DNA from: CAYLLT01 sp964591605
Lineage (GTDB): Bacteria > Planctomycetota > Phycisphaerae > UBA1845 > PWPN01
DNA length: 5,962 nt
Direction of reading: 5' to 3'
NCBI GenBank assembly: GCA_964591605.1
Contig: CAZQEN010000425.1
Span: 1-5,962 of the forward strand
How positions within the stretch are numbered: the stretch's first letter is position 1; each line of letters starts with the position of its first letter. The notes below the pieces were generated by a model, which searched no databases, was not told where the DNA came from, and saw only the letters and a program-made list of their open reading frames with translations. Shown piece by piece: positions 1 to 5,730 of the stretch. Both the position numbers and the translations under genes were made by a program.

Positions 1-11
1 GAGGCTCGCAC

Positions 12-50
12 GGGCAGCGTCGGCCTCGCTGCGCGAAGCCGACGCTGCCC
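12..50. repeat. Strong GC-rich hairpin (inverted repeat)
   Basis: Positions 12-24 and 38-50 are perfect 13-bp reverse complements. Inside a single C/A mismatch (25/37), four more pairs form (26-29 with 33-36), leaving a three-base loop at 30-32. The result is an almost uninterrupted 18-bp stem. No T-run follows either arm, so it is not a classical intrinsic terminator. It may be a REP-like intergenic palindrome or the end of an upstream transcription unit that lies outside the window. Confidence 0.7.
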
Positions 51-143
51 ATGCCACGCCGCACAAAGTGTCACGGACCCCACCCCGCCGGGCGGGCGGA
101 AGGCGCGGGCGGTTGACGCGTCGGGGCAAATGACCGACGCTGG

Positions 144-1103
144 ATGGCCGACATGAGCCCCGCCAACGGCAATCACGCGCGCGGTCTTCGCAGCACGCTG
201 CTGGGCTTGTTCGTCAACGCCGGTCTGGCCACGACGAAGCTGGTCGCGGGGCTGGTGGGCACCTCATCGGCCCTGGTGGCGGACGCGATTGAGTCGATGG
301 CCGACATCTTTGCGTCCGTCGTGGTCTGGCGGGGGCTGTCGATCTCGGCGCAGCCGGCGGACGCCGACCACCCTTACGGCCACGGCCGGGCCGAGCCGCT
401 GGCGGCCCTCATCGTCTCCCTCATGCTGTTCGGCGCGGCGATCGCCATTGCCGTCCAGGCCGTCCGCGAGATCGTCACCCCGCACCAGCCGCCCGCCGCC
501 TTCACCCTCTGGGTCCTGGGGGGTGTGATTCTCGTCAAGGAGGGTTTGTTCCGGTTCGTGAGCCGGGTTGCGGCGGACGTCGACAGCGGCGCGGTCCTGG
601 CCGACGCCTGGCACCATCGCAGCGATGCGATCACCTCGGTTGCGGCGGCCATCGGTATCAGCGTGGCCCTGATCGGCGGCAAGGAATACGCCTCCGCTGA
701 CGAATGGGCGGCTCTCGTGGCGGCCGGAATCATCGCGTTCAACGGCTACAAGCTGATGGTCCGCCCCCTGCGCGAGCTCATGGACACGGTTCCGCCGGAG
801 ATCGCCGGGCAGGTTGCGTCGATCGCGTCAGGCATTCGCGGCGTCAGGGGCGTGGAAAAGGTGCTGGCCCGCAAGCACGGGATGCAATACCTGGTCGATA
901 TGCACCTCGAGGTGGACCCGCTCATGACGGTGCGCGACTCGCACTCCCTGGCGCACGACGTGAAGGAGACGATCCAGCAGCGTCTCCCGGCCGTACAGGA
1001 CGTGCTGATCCACATCGAACCGCTGAACGAACCCGCCAGCCAGCGTCACGCCGTTCAGACGAACGGGTCCGACGCTCCGCCCATGCCGACCCCGAAGCCG
1101 TGA
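144..1103 (+). CDS. Cation diffusion facilitator (CDF) family metal transporter
   Basis: A 319-residue inner-membrane antiporter that probably exports a divalent cation (Zn, Fe, Mn or similar) in exchange for protons. About six membrane segments are visible (roughly residues 17-39, 41-64, 85-108, 119-139, 160-178 and 187-207). The family signature HPYGHGRAE is at 76-84. By alignment with E. coli YiiP, the transport metal site would be E50 and D54 in the second helix (ESMAD) and H157 and D161 in the fifth (HHRSD). Glu replaces the usual Asp or His at the first ligand, so the metal cannot be named. A cytoplasmic ferredoxin-like domain (about 215-292) contains the expected VDMHLEVDP and LIHIEP strands. 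The last 27 residues are a Pro-rich tail. The start is uncertain: ATG at 144 lacks a clear SD and ATG at 153 is an in-frame alternative. The gene converges on the DUF72 gene with 20 bp between them. Confidence 0.93.
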   Translation: MADMSPANGNHARGLRSTLLGLFVNAGLATTKLVAGLVGTSSALVADAIESMADIFASVVVWRGLSISAQPADADHPYGHGRAEPLAALIVSLMLFGAAIAIAVQAVREIVTPHQPPAAFTLWVLGGVILVKEGLFRFVSRVAADVDSGAVLADAWHHRSDAITSVAAAIGISVALIGGKEYASADEWAALVAAGIIAFNGYKLMVRPLRELMDTVPPEIAGQVASIASGIRGVRGVEKVLARKHGMQYLVDMHLEVDPLMTVRDSHSLAHDVKETIQQRLPAVQDVLIHIEPLNEPASQRHAVQTNGSDAPPMPTPKP

Positions 1104-1123
1104 ACGCCCCGGCGCGCTGGCAT

Positions 1124-2137
1124 TCAGATCGGGTCCGGACGCTCGCGGAGCGCGGCTTCGATGGTTTCGATGGAGTTACCTTCGAAGCGGTTATTGACGA
1201 AGGCGTAGATGGTCTTGTTGTCGGGCAGGGCCGCCTGAAGGAGGTCGACGAGTGCGGCGCGGCCTTCGGGGTAGGGGTCCTGAACGCGCTCGTAGGGCGA
1301 GAACTGCTCGACGGCCTGGGCATAGGTGCGGCCGGGTCGGAGGAGGAATCGGCCCACGGCGTGGGGGGCGGTGAAGCAGCCGGGGAGGCGCATCTGGGCG
1401 TCGACCGGCGGCATGCGCGTCCAACTGTTGAAGCAGTGGGCGACGCGGTGGTCGCGCAGGCACTCGAAGTAGCCCGGGCACTCGAGGAATTCCGGGTTTC
1501 GGACTTCGACGGCCAGATCGTAGCGATCGACCGGGAGCCGGGCGAAGAACCCGTCGAGTTTTGCGACGAAGTTCTTCGGTTCCCTGTGCGGCCCCGACCA
1601 GATGGCGGTGAATTCGAGAATGAGCGGGCCGAGCTTGTCGCGGTGCGGGGTGAGCAGGTCGAGGAGCTGGCCGCGCATGAGGGAGGCGTCCATGAAATGG
1701 GCGTTTTCGCTGCCGGCCCGCTGTCCGTAGCGTGCCTGGTTCGGGAAGCGCTCCATCGTGACGTCTTCGGGCACCTTGAGGCCCATGCGGAAACCGGCGG
1801 GGACCTGGGCGAACAGGCCGTTCCAGAAGTCGGCGGTCGGGAACTGGTAGAACGCGAAATCGCCGCAGACGGTGCGGAAGATCTTGGCGTATTCCGTGAG
1901 GCATTCCTCGTTGAACTTTTTGGCCGAGAACTTTCCGCGCGTCTGATACTTCAAGGGGTGATAGATCTGCCCCAGCCAGCCGGGGTATTTCCAGCTCGAG
2001 CCCCCGACGTAGATGCCGCGCTCGGCCAGGCGGCTCATCTGCCCGGCGAGCTTCTGGGCGCGGGGGAGCAGCGCAACGGAGTCGGCCTCCAGGGGACCCC
2101 ATCCGAACGTGAGCTGGTCCTGCGGGTCAGCGGTCAT
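1124..2137 (-). CDS. DUF72 (YecE-like) family protein
   Basis: A 337-residue soluble protein of the DUF72 family, which has a TIM-barrel-like fold and no established biochemical role. Family landmarks appear in order: an opening strand IYVGGSSWKYPGW (42-54), FAFYQFP (94-100), FRMGLKVPEDVT (116-127), KLGPLILEF (168-176), AVEVRNPEFL (209-218) and the closing YAFVNNRFEGNSIETI (311-326). It is longer than the compact family members of about 250 residues, with about 40 extra N-terminal residues and insertions in the first third. This matches a long DUF72 subtype rather than a fusion. The ATG at 2137 has a GGGAG SD-like sequence about nine bases upstream. It is divergent from the UmuD-like gene and convergent with the CDF gene, so it is probably monocistronic. 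A function in DNA repair should not be inferred from the neighbourhood alone. Confidence 0.9.
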   Translation of the reverse strand: MTADPQDQLTFGWGPLEADSVALLPRAQKLAGQMSRLAERGIYVGGSSWKYPGWLGQIYHPLKYQTRGKFSAKKFNEECLTEYAKIFRTVCGDFAFYQFPTADFWNGLFAQVPAGFRMGLKVPEDVTMERFPNQARYGQRAGSENAHFMDASLMRGQLLDLLTPHRDKLGPLILEFTAIWSGPHREPKNFVAKLDGFFARLPVDRYDLAVEVRNPEFLECPGYFECLRDHRVAHCFNSWTRMPPVDAQMRLPGCFTAPHAVGRFLLRPGRTYAQAVEQFSPYERVQDPYPEGRAALVDLLQAALPDNKTIYAFVNNRFEGNSIETIEAALRERPDPI

Positions 2138-2253
2138 GGGCCTTCACTCCCGTGAACATGGGATTTTAGCGTCACTACGGCCCGGACTTGAAGTTTGGCT
2201 TGTGTTAGGTATAGTAGAAATGTCCAGCCCGTTGTATGTGAAGCGAGCGCCCC
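2138..2253. promoter_or_regulatory. Divergent intergenic region with candidate promoters and a small palindrome
   Basis: This 116-bp AT-richer gap separates the DUF72 gene (-) from the UmuD-like gene (+). On the plus strand TTGAAG (2188-2193) and TATAGT (2210-2215) are spaced by 16 bp and form a reasonable sigma70-type promoter, with a predicted leader of about 30 bases. On the minus strand TAAAAT (plus-strand 2163-2168) is a good -10 match but has a poor -35. A palindrome TTCAC-N4-GTGAA (2143-2156) lies just upstream of the DUF72 start, over its SD. It could be an operator but matches no SOS box I can name with confidence. Confidence 0.45.
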
Positions 2254-2628
2254 ATGGCCGTCGAGAGCGCACTACCGACCGTTTCTGCCGGCGTTCCCGA
2301 GGAGGTGGGGAACGGGTGCGCGCGGCTCGATCCGCAGGTGGTGCTGCGGTCGAATTCGCGGAGTTTTGCCCTGCGCGTGCGCGGGCAGTCGATGGTGAAT
2401 GCGGGGATCTGTGACGGAGATATCGTGGTGGGCGAGTTCACGCCCCAGGCCGCGCCGGGGGCGATCGTCGTGGCATTGATCGACGGCGAATCCGCGATCA
2501 AGCGCCTGGTGAACCGCCACGGGCAGCTCAGGCTCGTCTCCGAGAACCCGAGCTGCCCCGATCCGGTGGCGCTCAGAGAGGTGGTGATCCAGGGAGTCGT
2601 GCACACGCTGGTCAGACGCGTCGTCTAA
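2254..2628 (+). CDS. UmuD-like S24 family self-cleaving protein
   Basis: A 124-residue protein of the LexA/UmuD (S24) family. In E. coli, UmuD undergoes RecA-stimulated self-cleavage to UmuD', the accessory subunit of the translesion polymerase. The Ser nucleophile is S46 in RGQSMVNAGI (43-52) and the general-base Lys is K83 in ESAIKRL (79-85). An AG pair at 12-13, in SAGVPEE, lines up with the UmuD cleavage site. The GICDGDIVV stretch (51-59), the SENP loop (96-99) and a terminal GVVHTLVRRV strand complete the fold. There is no N-terminal helix-turn-helix, and the length is that of UmuD rather than LexA, so it is not a repressor. ATG at 2254 has only a weak GAAGCGAG upstream. The stop overlaps an ATG (TAATG, 2626-2630), the pattern expected where a coupled downstream gene once began. 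Its likely partner is the Y-family polymerase 708 bp downstream. Confidence 0.88.
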   Translation: MAVESALPTVSAGVPEEVGNGCARLDPQVVLRSNSRSFALRVRGQSMVNAGICDGDIVVGEFTPQAAPGAIVVALIDGESAIKRLVNRHGQLRLVSENPSCPDPVALREVVIQGVVHTLVRRVV

Positions 2629-2651
2629 TGAGAGCACTTGAAAAAACAGGA

Positions 2652-2764
2652 TAACCACGAAGACACGAAGGCACGAAGAGGACAAAGAATAAGAATTGTT
2701 TTTCTTTCTTCGTGTCGTGTCTTCGCGGTTCAGTTCATTCGTCCCTGTGCCTTCGTGTTGAAAT
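2652..2764. repeat. Left flanking direct repeat of the GxxExxY module (degraded palindrome)
   Basis: This 113-bp segment is a direct repeat of 3194-3315. The first 63 bases (2652-2714) differ from the right copy by one C/T change and one extra T. The rest is more diverged but ends in the same tgttgaaat. Within it, an inverted repeat pairs 2654-2679 with about 2707-2729. Relative to the right copy, this arm lacks 3 bp and has one substitution, so the hairpin is imperfect. The stretch is AT-rich and built from cacgaag/cttcgtg units, quite unlike the flanking genes. Confidence 0.88.
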
Positions 2765-2772
2765 GGAATTTC

Positions 2773-2780
2773 AAGGAGAT
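2773..2780 (+). promoter_or_regulatory. Strong ribosome binding site of the GxxExxY gene
   Basis: AAGGAGAT sits with seven bases between GGAG and the ATG at 2786. This is the only near-consensus SD in the window. It fixes the start of the GxxExxY gene and sets it apart from the host-style genes around it. Confidence 0.8.
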
Positions 2781-2785
2781 CCAGA

Positions 2786-3181
2786 ATGAGCTATGGCGAG
2801 AACACCTCACCGGATATCGAACATGCTGCAGCGGCGATCGTTGATGCGGCGATCAAGGTGCATCGTGAGCTGGGGCCGGGCCTGCTGGAGTCCGTTTACG
2901 AGGTGTGCCTGGCGCGTGAGTTGACCAAGCGCCGACACAAGGTGCTGCGACAGCTCCACGTCCCGATCTTTTACGACGGTGAAGAGCTGGATGCCGACTT
3001 GCGGCTGGATCTGCTCGTGGACGATTGCGTTATCATCGAAATCAAAGCCGTGGAGAAGCTGCTCCCGCTGTTCGAGGCTCAGGTTCTCACGTATCTGAAG
3101 CTTTCCAACAAGCGGCTGGGACTGCTGGTCAACTTCAACGTGCCGGTGATCAAGGAAGGGATCAAGAGAATCATTCGCTGA
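2786..3181 (+). CDS. GxxExxY family protein (PD-(D/E)XK nuclease-like)
   Basis: A 131-residue protein of the GxxExxY family, a small member of the PD-(D/E)XK nuclease superfamily whose biological role is not established. The naming motif is G32-L-L-E35-S-V-Y38, after KVHRELGPG. The nuclease core is D75 (in LRLDLLV), E85-I-K87 (VIIEIKA) and a RecB-like Q99-xxx-Y103 (EAQVLTYLK). The family ending LLVNFNVPVIKEGIKRI is intact. All expected acidic and Lys residues are present, so it should be able to bind metal and may be active. It is full length and preceded by a strong SD. The codon use looks less GC-extreme than that of neighbours. It lies exactly between two palindromic direct repeats (2652-2764 and 3194-3315), so gene plus repeats look like one inserted unit. 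I infer it is cargo or machinery of that unit and not part of the translesion cassette. Confidence 0.9.
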   Translation: MSYGENTSPDIEHAAAAIVDAAIKVHRELGPGLLESVYEVCLARELTKRRHKVLRQLHVPIFYDGEELDADLRLDLLVDDCVIIEIKAVEKLLPLFEAQVLTYLKLSNKRLGLLVNFNVPVIKEGIKRIIR

Positions 3182-3193
3182 ACCGAAGAATGT

Positions 3194-3315
3194 TAACCAC
3201 GAAGATACGAAGGCACGAAGAGGACAAAGAATAAGAATTGTTTTCTTTCTTCGTGCCTTCGTGTCTTCGTGGTAGACAAATTCGTCATGAGATCTTCGTG
3301 TCTGCGTGTTGAAAT
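3194..3315. repeat. Right flanking direct repeat of the GxxExxY module (near-perfect palindrome)
   Basis: This is the second, 122-bp copy of the left repeat, starting 12 bp after the GxxExxY stop. Arms 3196-3221 and 3248-3273 are 26-base reverse complements with one T/G wobble (3206/3263), around a 26-base AT-rich loop. An RNA copy would form a long stable hairpin, which could terminate or slow transcription between the GxxExxY gene and the polymerase. No other gene lies between 3182 and 3336. Confidence 0.9.
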
Positions 3316-3326
3316 CGCCCGCTGGC

Positions 3327-3347
3327 CGAGTGCCGAATGCTGAGTGC
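3327..3347 (+). repeat. Three tandem 7-bp units containing the polymerase start codon
   Basis: CGAGTGC, CGAATGC and TGAGTGC run consecutively from 3327 to 3347. The ATG used by the polymerase (3337-3339) is inside the middle unit, where A replaces the G of the outer units. An in-frame TGA at 3310-3312 blocks any further upstream ATG start. Confidence 0.7.
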
Positions 3348-4536
3348 TATTTCCCATTTTGATGCGGACGCGTTTTTTGCCTCGGTGGAGCAGGCGGCGG
3401 ATCGGCATTTGCGCGGGAGGCCGGTGGTGGTGGGAGGGCTGCACCGGGGGATCGTCGCGTCGGCGAGCTACGAGGCGCGGAAATTCGGGATTTATACGCC
3501 CATGCCGGTGACGCAGGCGCGGCGGCTGTGCCCCCGGCTGATCGTCGTTCCGGTGCGGTTTGAGCTGTACGAGCAGTTTTCGTCGCTGATCTTCGGCATG
3601 GCCGAGGAGATGACGCCGCTGGTCGAGCGGCAGGGGGTGGATGAGGGGTATCTGGATCTGACGGGCACGAAGGCGTGCCTCAAGCGCGAGCCGGCCGAGC
3701 TGGTCGAGAAGCTGCGCCGGGACGTCAAGGACTGGCTGAAGGTCACGATTTCGCAGGGGCTGGCCCGCACCAAGCTGTTGAGCCAGATCGCCAGCAAGCT
3801 CAGGAAGCCCGACGGGCTGACGATCGTGCCCGCGAGCGAGGAGGCGGAGCTGGCGTTTCTGCATCCGCTGCCGGTGAGCTGGCTGCCGGGGATCGGCAGC
3901 GTGACGGCCAGGCTCATGGAGTCGGCCGGGCTCACGCGCATCCGGCAGGTGGCGGAGATGCCGCTACCGTGGCTGAGCGAGCTGCTGGGGTCGGCGGCCG
4001 CGCAGATTCGCGATTTTGCCCGCAATATCGACGATCGGCCGGTGACGCCCACGCCGCCCGAGGCGCTCTCGTACGGGCACCAGGAGACGTTCCAGGAGGA
4101 TACGACGGACCTGGCGAAGGTGGATGCGACGCTGCGGCGCCTGGCCGATCAGGCGTTCGAGCGCGTCCGGGCCGACGCCAGGCAGGTGCGGACGGTGACG
4201 GTGAAGATCCGCTATACCGACATGGACGAGCACCAGGGGCAGCTCAGCCTGGCCGAGCCGACGGATGTCGAGACGCAGGTGTATCCGCTGCTCACGCGCC
4301 TGCTGAACCGGCTGTGGGACCGGCGGGTGCGGGTGCGGATGGCGGCGGTGAAGCTGTCGAACGTGCATCGCGGCTTCAGCCAGCTCGACCTGTTCGGCGT
4401 CAAACAGAAGGAGAAGGATCTGGTGCTGGCCTGCGAGGCGATTCGCCGGCGGTTCGGGCCGCGGGGGCTGATGCGGGCCCACGACTGGGTGCTCGAAGAC
4501 AAAGCGGGGGCCGGGTATACCTTCAGCCGGGCGTGA
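3337..4536 (+). CDS. dinB: Y-family DNA polymerase, DinB (Pol IV) type
   Basis: A 399-residue translesion DNA polymerase that would extend past damaged template bases with low fidelity. The palm shows FDADAFFASVE (8-18), with catalytic D9 and likely steric-gate F14. The second metal site is D102-E103 in QGVDEGYLDLTG (99-110); the Ser usually two residues before the DE pair is Gly here. SYEARKFGI (44-52) and GLARTKLLSQIASKLRKPDG (141-160) are family landmarks. A helix-hairpin-helix LPGIGSVTARLM (183-194) and a little-finger domain follow. QLDLF (349-353) is a strong sliding-clamp binding motif, followed by a 46-residue tail rather than sitting at the terminus. The start at 3337 has no real SD and lies in a short tandem repeat, so MLSA is probably acquired sequence. 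The upstream UmuD-like gene suggests a UmuD-regulated polymerase. The JAMM gene follows after 10 bp. The subfamily (DinB versus another UmuC-like branch) is likely but not certain. Confidence 0.92.
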   Translation: MLSAISHFDADAFFASVEQAADRHLRGRPVVVGGLHRGIVASASYEARKFGIYTPMPVTQARRLCPRLIVVPVRFELYEQFSSLIFGMAEEMTPLVERQGVDEGYLDLTGTKACLKREPAELVEKLRRDVKDWLKVTISQGLARTKLLSQIASKLRKPDGLTIVPASEEAELAFLHPLPVSWLPGIGSVTARLMESAGLTRIRQVAEMPLPWLSELLGSAAAQIRDFARNIDDRPVTPTPPEALSYGHQETFQEDTTDLAKVDATLRRLADQAFERVRADARQVRTVTVKIRYTDMDEHQGQLSLAEPTDVETQVYPLLTRLLNRLWDRRVRVRMAAVKLSNVHRGFSQLDLFGVKQKEKDLVLACEAIRRRFGPRGLMRAHDWVLEDKAGAGYTFSRA

Positions 4537-4546
4537 GGTCGGTGAC

Positions 4547-4972
4547 ATGGCAATCCATCTGACAACGGCGCAGATCGAACAGATGACGCGCGAGGCACGG
4601 GCGGCCGATCCGGATGAATGCTGCGGCATCCTCGTCGGGCGGCGCGAGGGAGAGCGGGTGACGGTCACGGGGCTCGAACCGGCGGCCAACGTGTGGGAGG
4701 GCGACCGGCAGTCACGCTTCCTGCTCGAGCCGCGGGTGCACCTGCGGGTGCAGCGCGAGTGCCGTGCGGCGGGCCTGGAGATCGTGGGGTTCTATCACTC
4801 CCATCCGCACGGGCCGGCGGTGCCCTCGCGGTTCGACGCAAAGATGGCCTGGCCGGATCATTCGTACGTCATTCTTTCGCTGCCCGGCGACGAGCCGAAG
4901 GTGCGCTCGTGGCGGATGATCGAAGCGGGTCAGGAGTTTTCGGAAGAGGCCGTCACGATCGAGCCGGCGTGA
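4547..4972 (+). CDS. JAMM/MPN+ (M67 family) zinc metallopeptidase
   Basis: A 141-residue cytoplasmic JAMM-domain protein. Bacterial members typically cleave isopeptide or peptide bonds at the C-terminus of ubiquitin-like sulfur carriers (Mec/CysO-type systems); RadC is a distant relative. The complete motif is present: E24 in PDECCGILVG (22-31), H84-S-H86-P, then seven residues to S94 and D97 (SRFD). This gives the two His and one Asp zinc ligands plus the catalytic Glu, so it should be active. The length is that of a lone catalytic domain. No ThiF/MoeB-like activator, ThiS/MoaD-like carrier or cysteine synthase gene is visible nearby, so the substrate is unknown. It begins 10 bp after the polymerase stop, with GAGG about eight bases before the ATG overlapping that stop. 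This argues for co-transcription and translational coupling. Confidence 0.9.
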   Translation: MAIHLTTAQIEQMTREARAADPDECCGILVGRREGERVTVTGLEPAANVWEGDRQSRFLLEPRVHLRVQRECRAAGLEIVGFYHSHPHGPAVPSRFDAKMAWPDHSYVILSLPGDEPKVRSWRMIEAGQEFSEEAVTIEPA

Positions 4973-4991
4973 GAGAAGCGCGTCGGGGGTG

Positions 4992-5615
4992 TCACTCGGG
5001 CCCGAATTCTTCGCCGGGCTGGGTGGCGGGCGGCCGGGTCTCGTAACGGCTGATGATCGTCGAGAGCAGCCGCTGTTCGGCGAACGCGTCGCGGCCCAGG
5101 GGGATCCAGTGGCCGGTATCGCGTGGCCGTTCGGTGCGGCCTTCGGTGGTGGGGGCGTCCTGGCTGTAGAGACGCAAGGCCGCGGCGGCGTTGTCGATCT
5201 GCCGCTCGCGAAGGCTGTAGCGGAGCCGCTGGACCTCGACATCGACGTCGTAGGCGCCGGGCTGCGTCGGCTGGGCCAGCAGGCGGACGGTGGCTTGCCG
5301 CTGAATGGTGCTCATGTTGGCTTCGAGCCAGTAGTAGCCGAGCTCGGGCTGCGGACGCCAGAGCTCGAACCAGCTCGCGCTGGTCTCGGGATGGGTGGTG
5401 AGGACGCCTTCACGACGGTCCTGGCGGTCGAGGCGGAAGAAGTTCTCGCGGAGCGTATCGGCGGCGGATTCATAGAGGCTGCTGTAAGAATCCGGGGTTT
5501 CAGCCTCGACGCGGGCAACCGTGGGGGCATCGGGCTCGGCCGGTCGACTGCAGCCGGTCCCCAAGCCGCCGACGAGAGCGGCCGTCCCCATCAGACATGC
5601 CATACGGGCCACCAT
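4992..5615 (-). CDS. Predicted lipoprotein of unknown function
   Basis: I recognise no named family for this 207-residue protein. The N-terminus (MVARMACLMGTAALVGGLGTGC) is a short signal peptide with a Cys at 22. The lipobox is weak (GTGC, Leu at -4 rather than -3), so lipidation is likely but not certain. The mature part has a helix-like region followed by L-DRQDRREGVLTT (61-74) and WFELWR (82-87). Then come alternating beta-like stretches (about 103-135), an Ala-rich helix (141-150) and a closing HWIPLGRDAFAEQRLLSTII (169-188). This gives the look of a small envelope alpha/beta domain. The ATG at 5615 was chosen because it places the signal peptide at the start and has CAGGGAC just upstream. 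The frame stays open to 5792, but that extension is Arg/Pro-rich and would bury the signal peptide. It converges with the JAMM gene, 19 bp between stops. Confidence 0.78.
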   Translation of the reverse strand: MVARMACLMGTAALVGGLGTGCSRPAEPDAPTVARVEAETPDSYSSLYESAADTLRENFFRLDRQDRREGVLTTHPETSASWFELWRPQPELGYYWLEANMSTIQRQATVRLLAQPTQPGAYDVDVEVQRLRYSLRERQIDNAAAALRLYSQDAPTTEGRTERPRDTGHWIPLGRDAFAEQRLLSTIISRYETRPPATQPGEEFGPE

Positions 5616-5639
5616 GAGGTCCCTGTCCCGCCACGGGCG

Positions 5640-5658
5640 CTCGCCTGCCTCAGGCGAG
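5640..5658. repeat. 8-bp stem, 3-base loop palindrome in the lipoprotein leader
   Basis: CTCGCCTG (5640-5647 read with its partner 5651-5658, CAGGCGAG) forms a perfect 8-bp stem with loop CCT. On the minus strand it falls about 25 bases before the lipoprotein start. There is no T-run, so a terminator is unlikely. It may be a leader structure or a short dispersed palindrome. Confidence 0.5.
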
Positions 5659-5730
5659 GCCCGCGGCGCTGCCCCTTTTAACATGGATGAGCCGTCGTCG
5701 CCAAGGGGACGGCGGGGTTCGCCTGGACGG

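Noticed and set aside
12..50. Rho-independent terminator
   Set aside because: No T-run follows the stem on either strand.
704..2155. Long open frame of 483 codons on the plus strand
   Set aside because: It runs antisense to the DUF72 gene and overlaps the CDF end. High GC keeps the antisense frame open, and its product has no recognisable motif while DUF72 on the other strand matches its family throughout.
2254..2628. LexA repressor or phage CI-like regulator
   Set aside because: The protein is 124 residues long with no helix-turn-helix domain and an early AG cleavage site, which fits UmuD.
2652..3315. CRISPR array
   Set aside because: There are only two long repeats separated by a protein-coding gene, with no spacers of regular size.
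2652..3352. Classical insertion sequence
   Set aside because: There is no transposase with a DDE, Y1 or serine recombinase signature, and no clear target-site duplication. The short AGCACT/AGTGCT match at the two edges is too small to rely on.
3193..3864. 223-codon minus-strand frame antisense to the polymerase
   Set aside because: It is an Arg/His/Pro-rich antisense product that also translates through the palindromic repeat, and it lacks family motifs.
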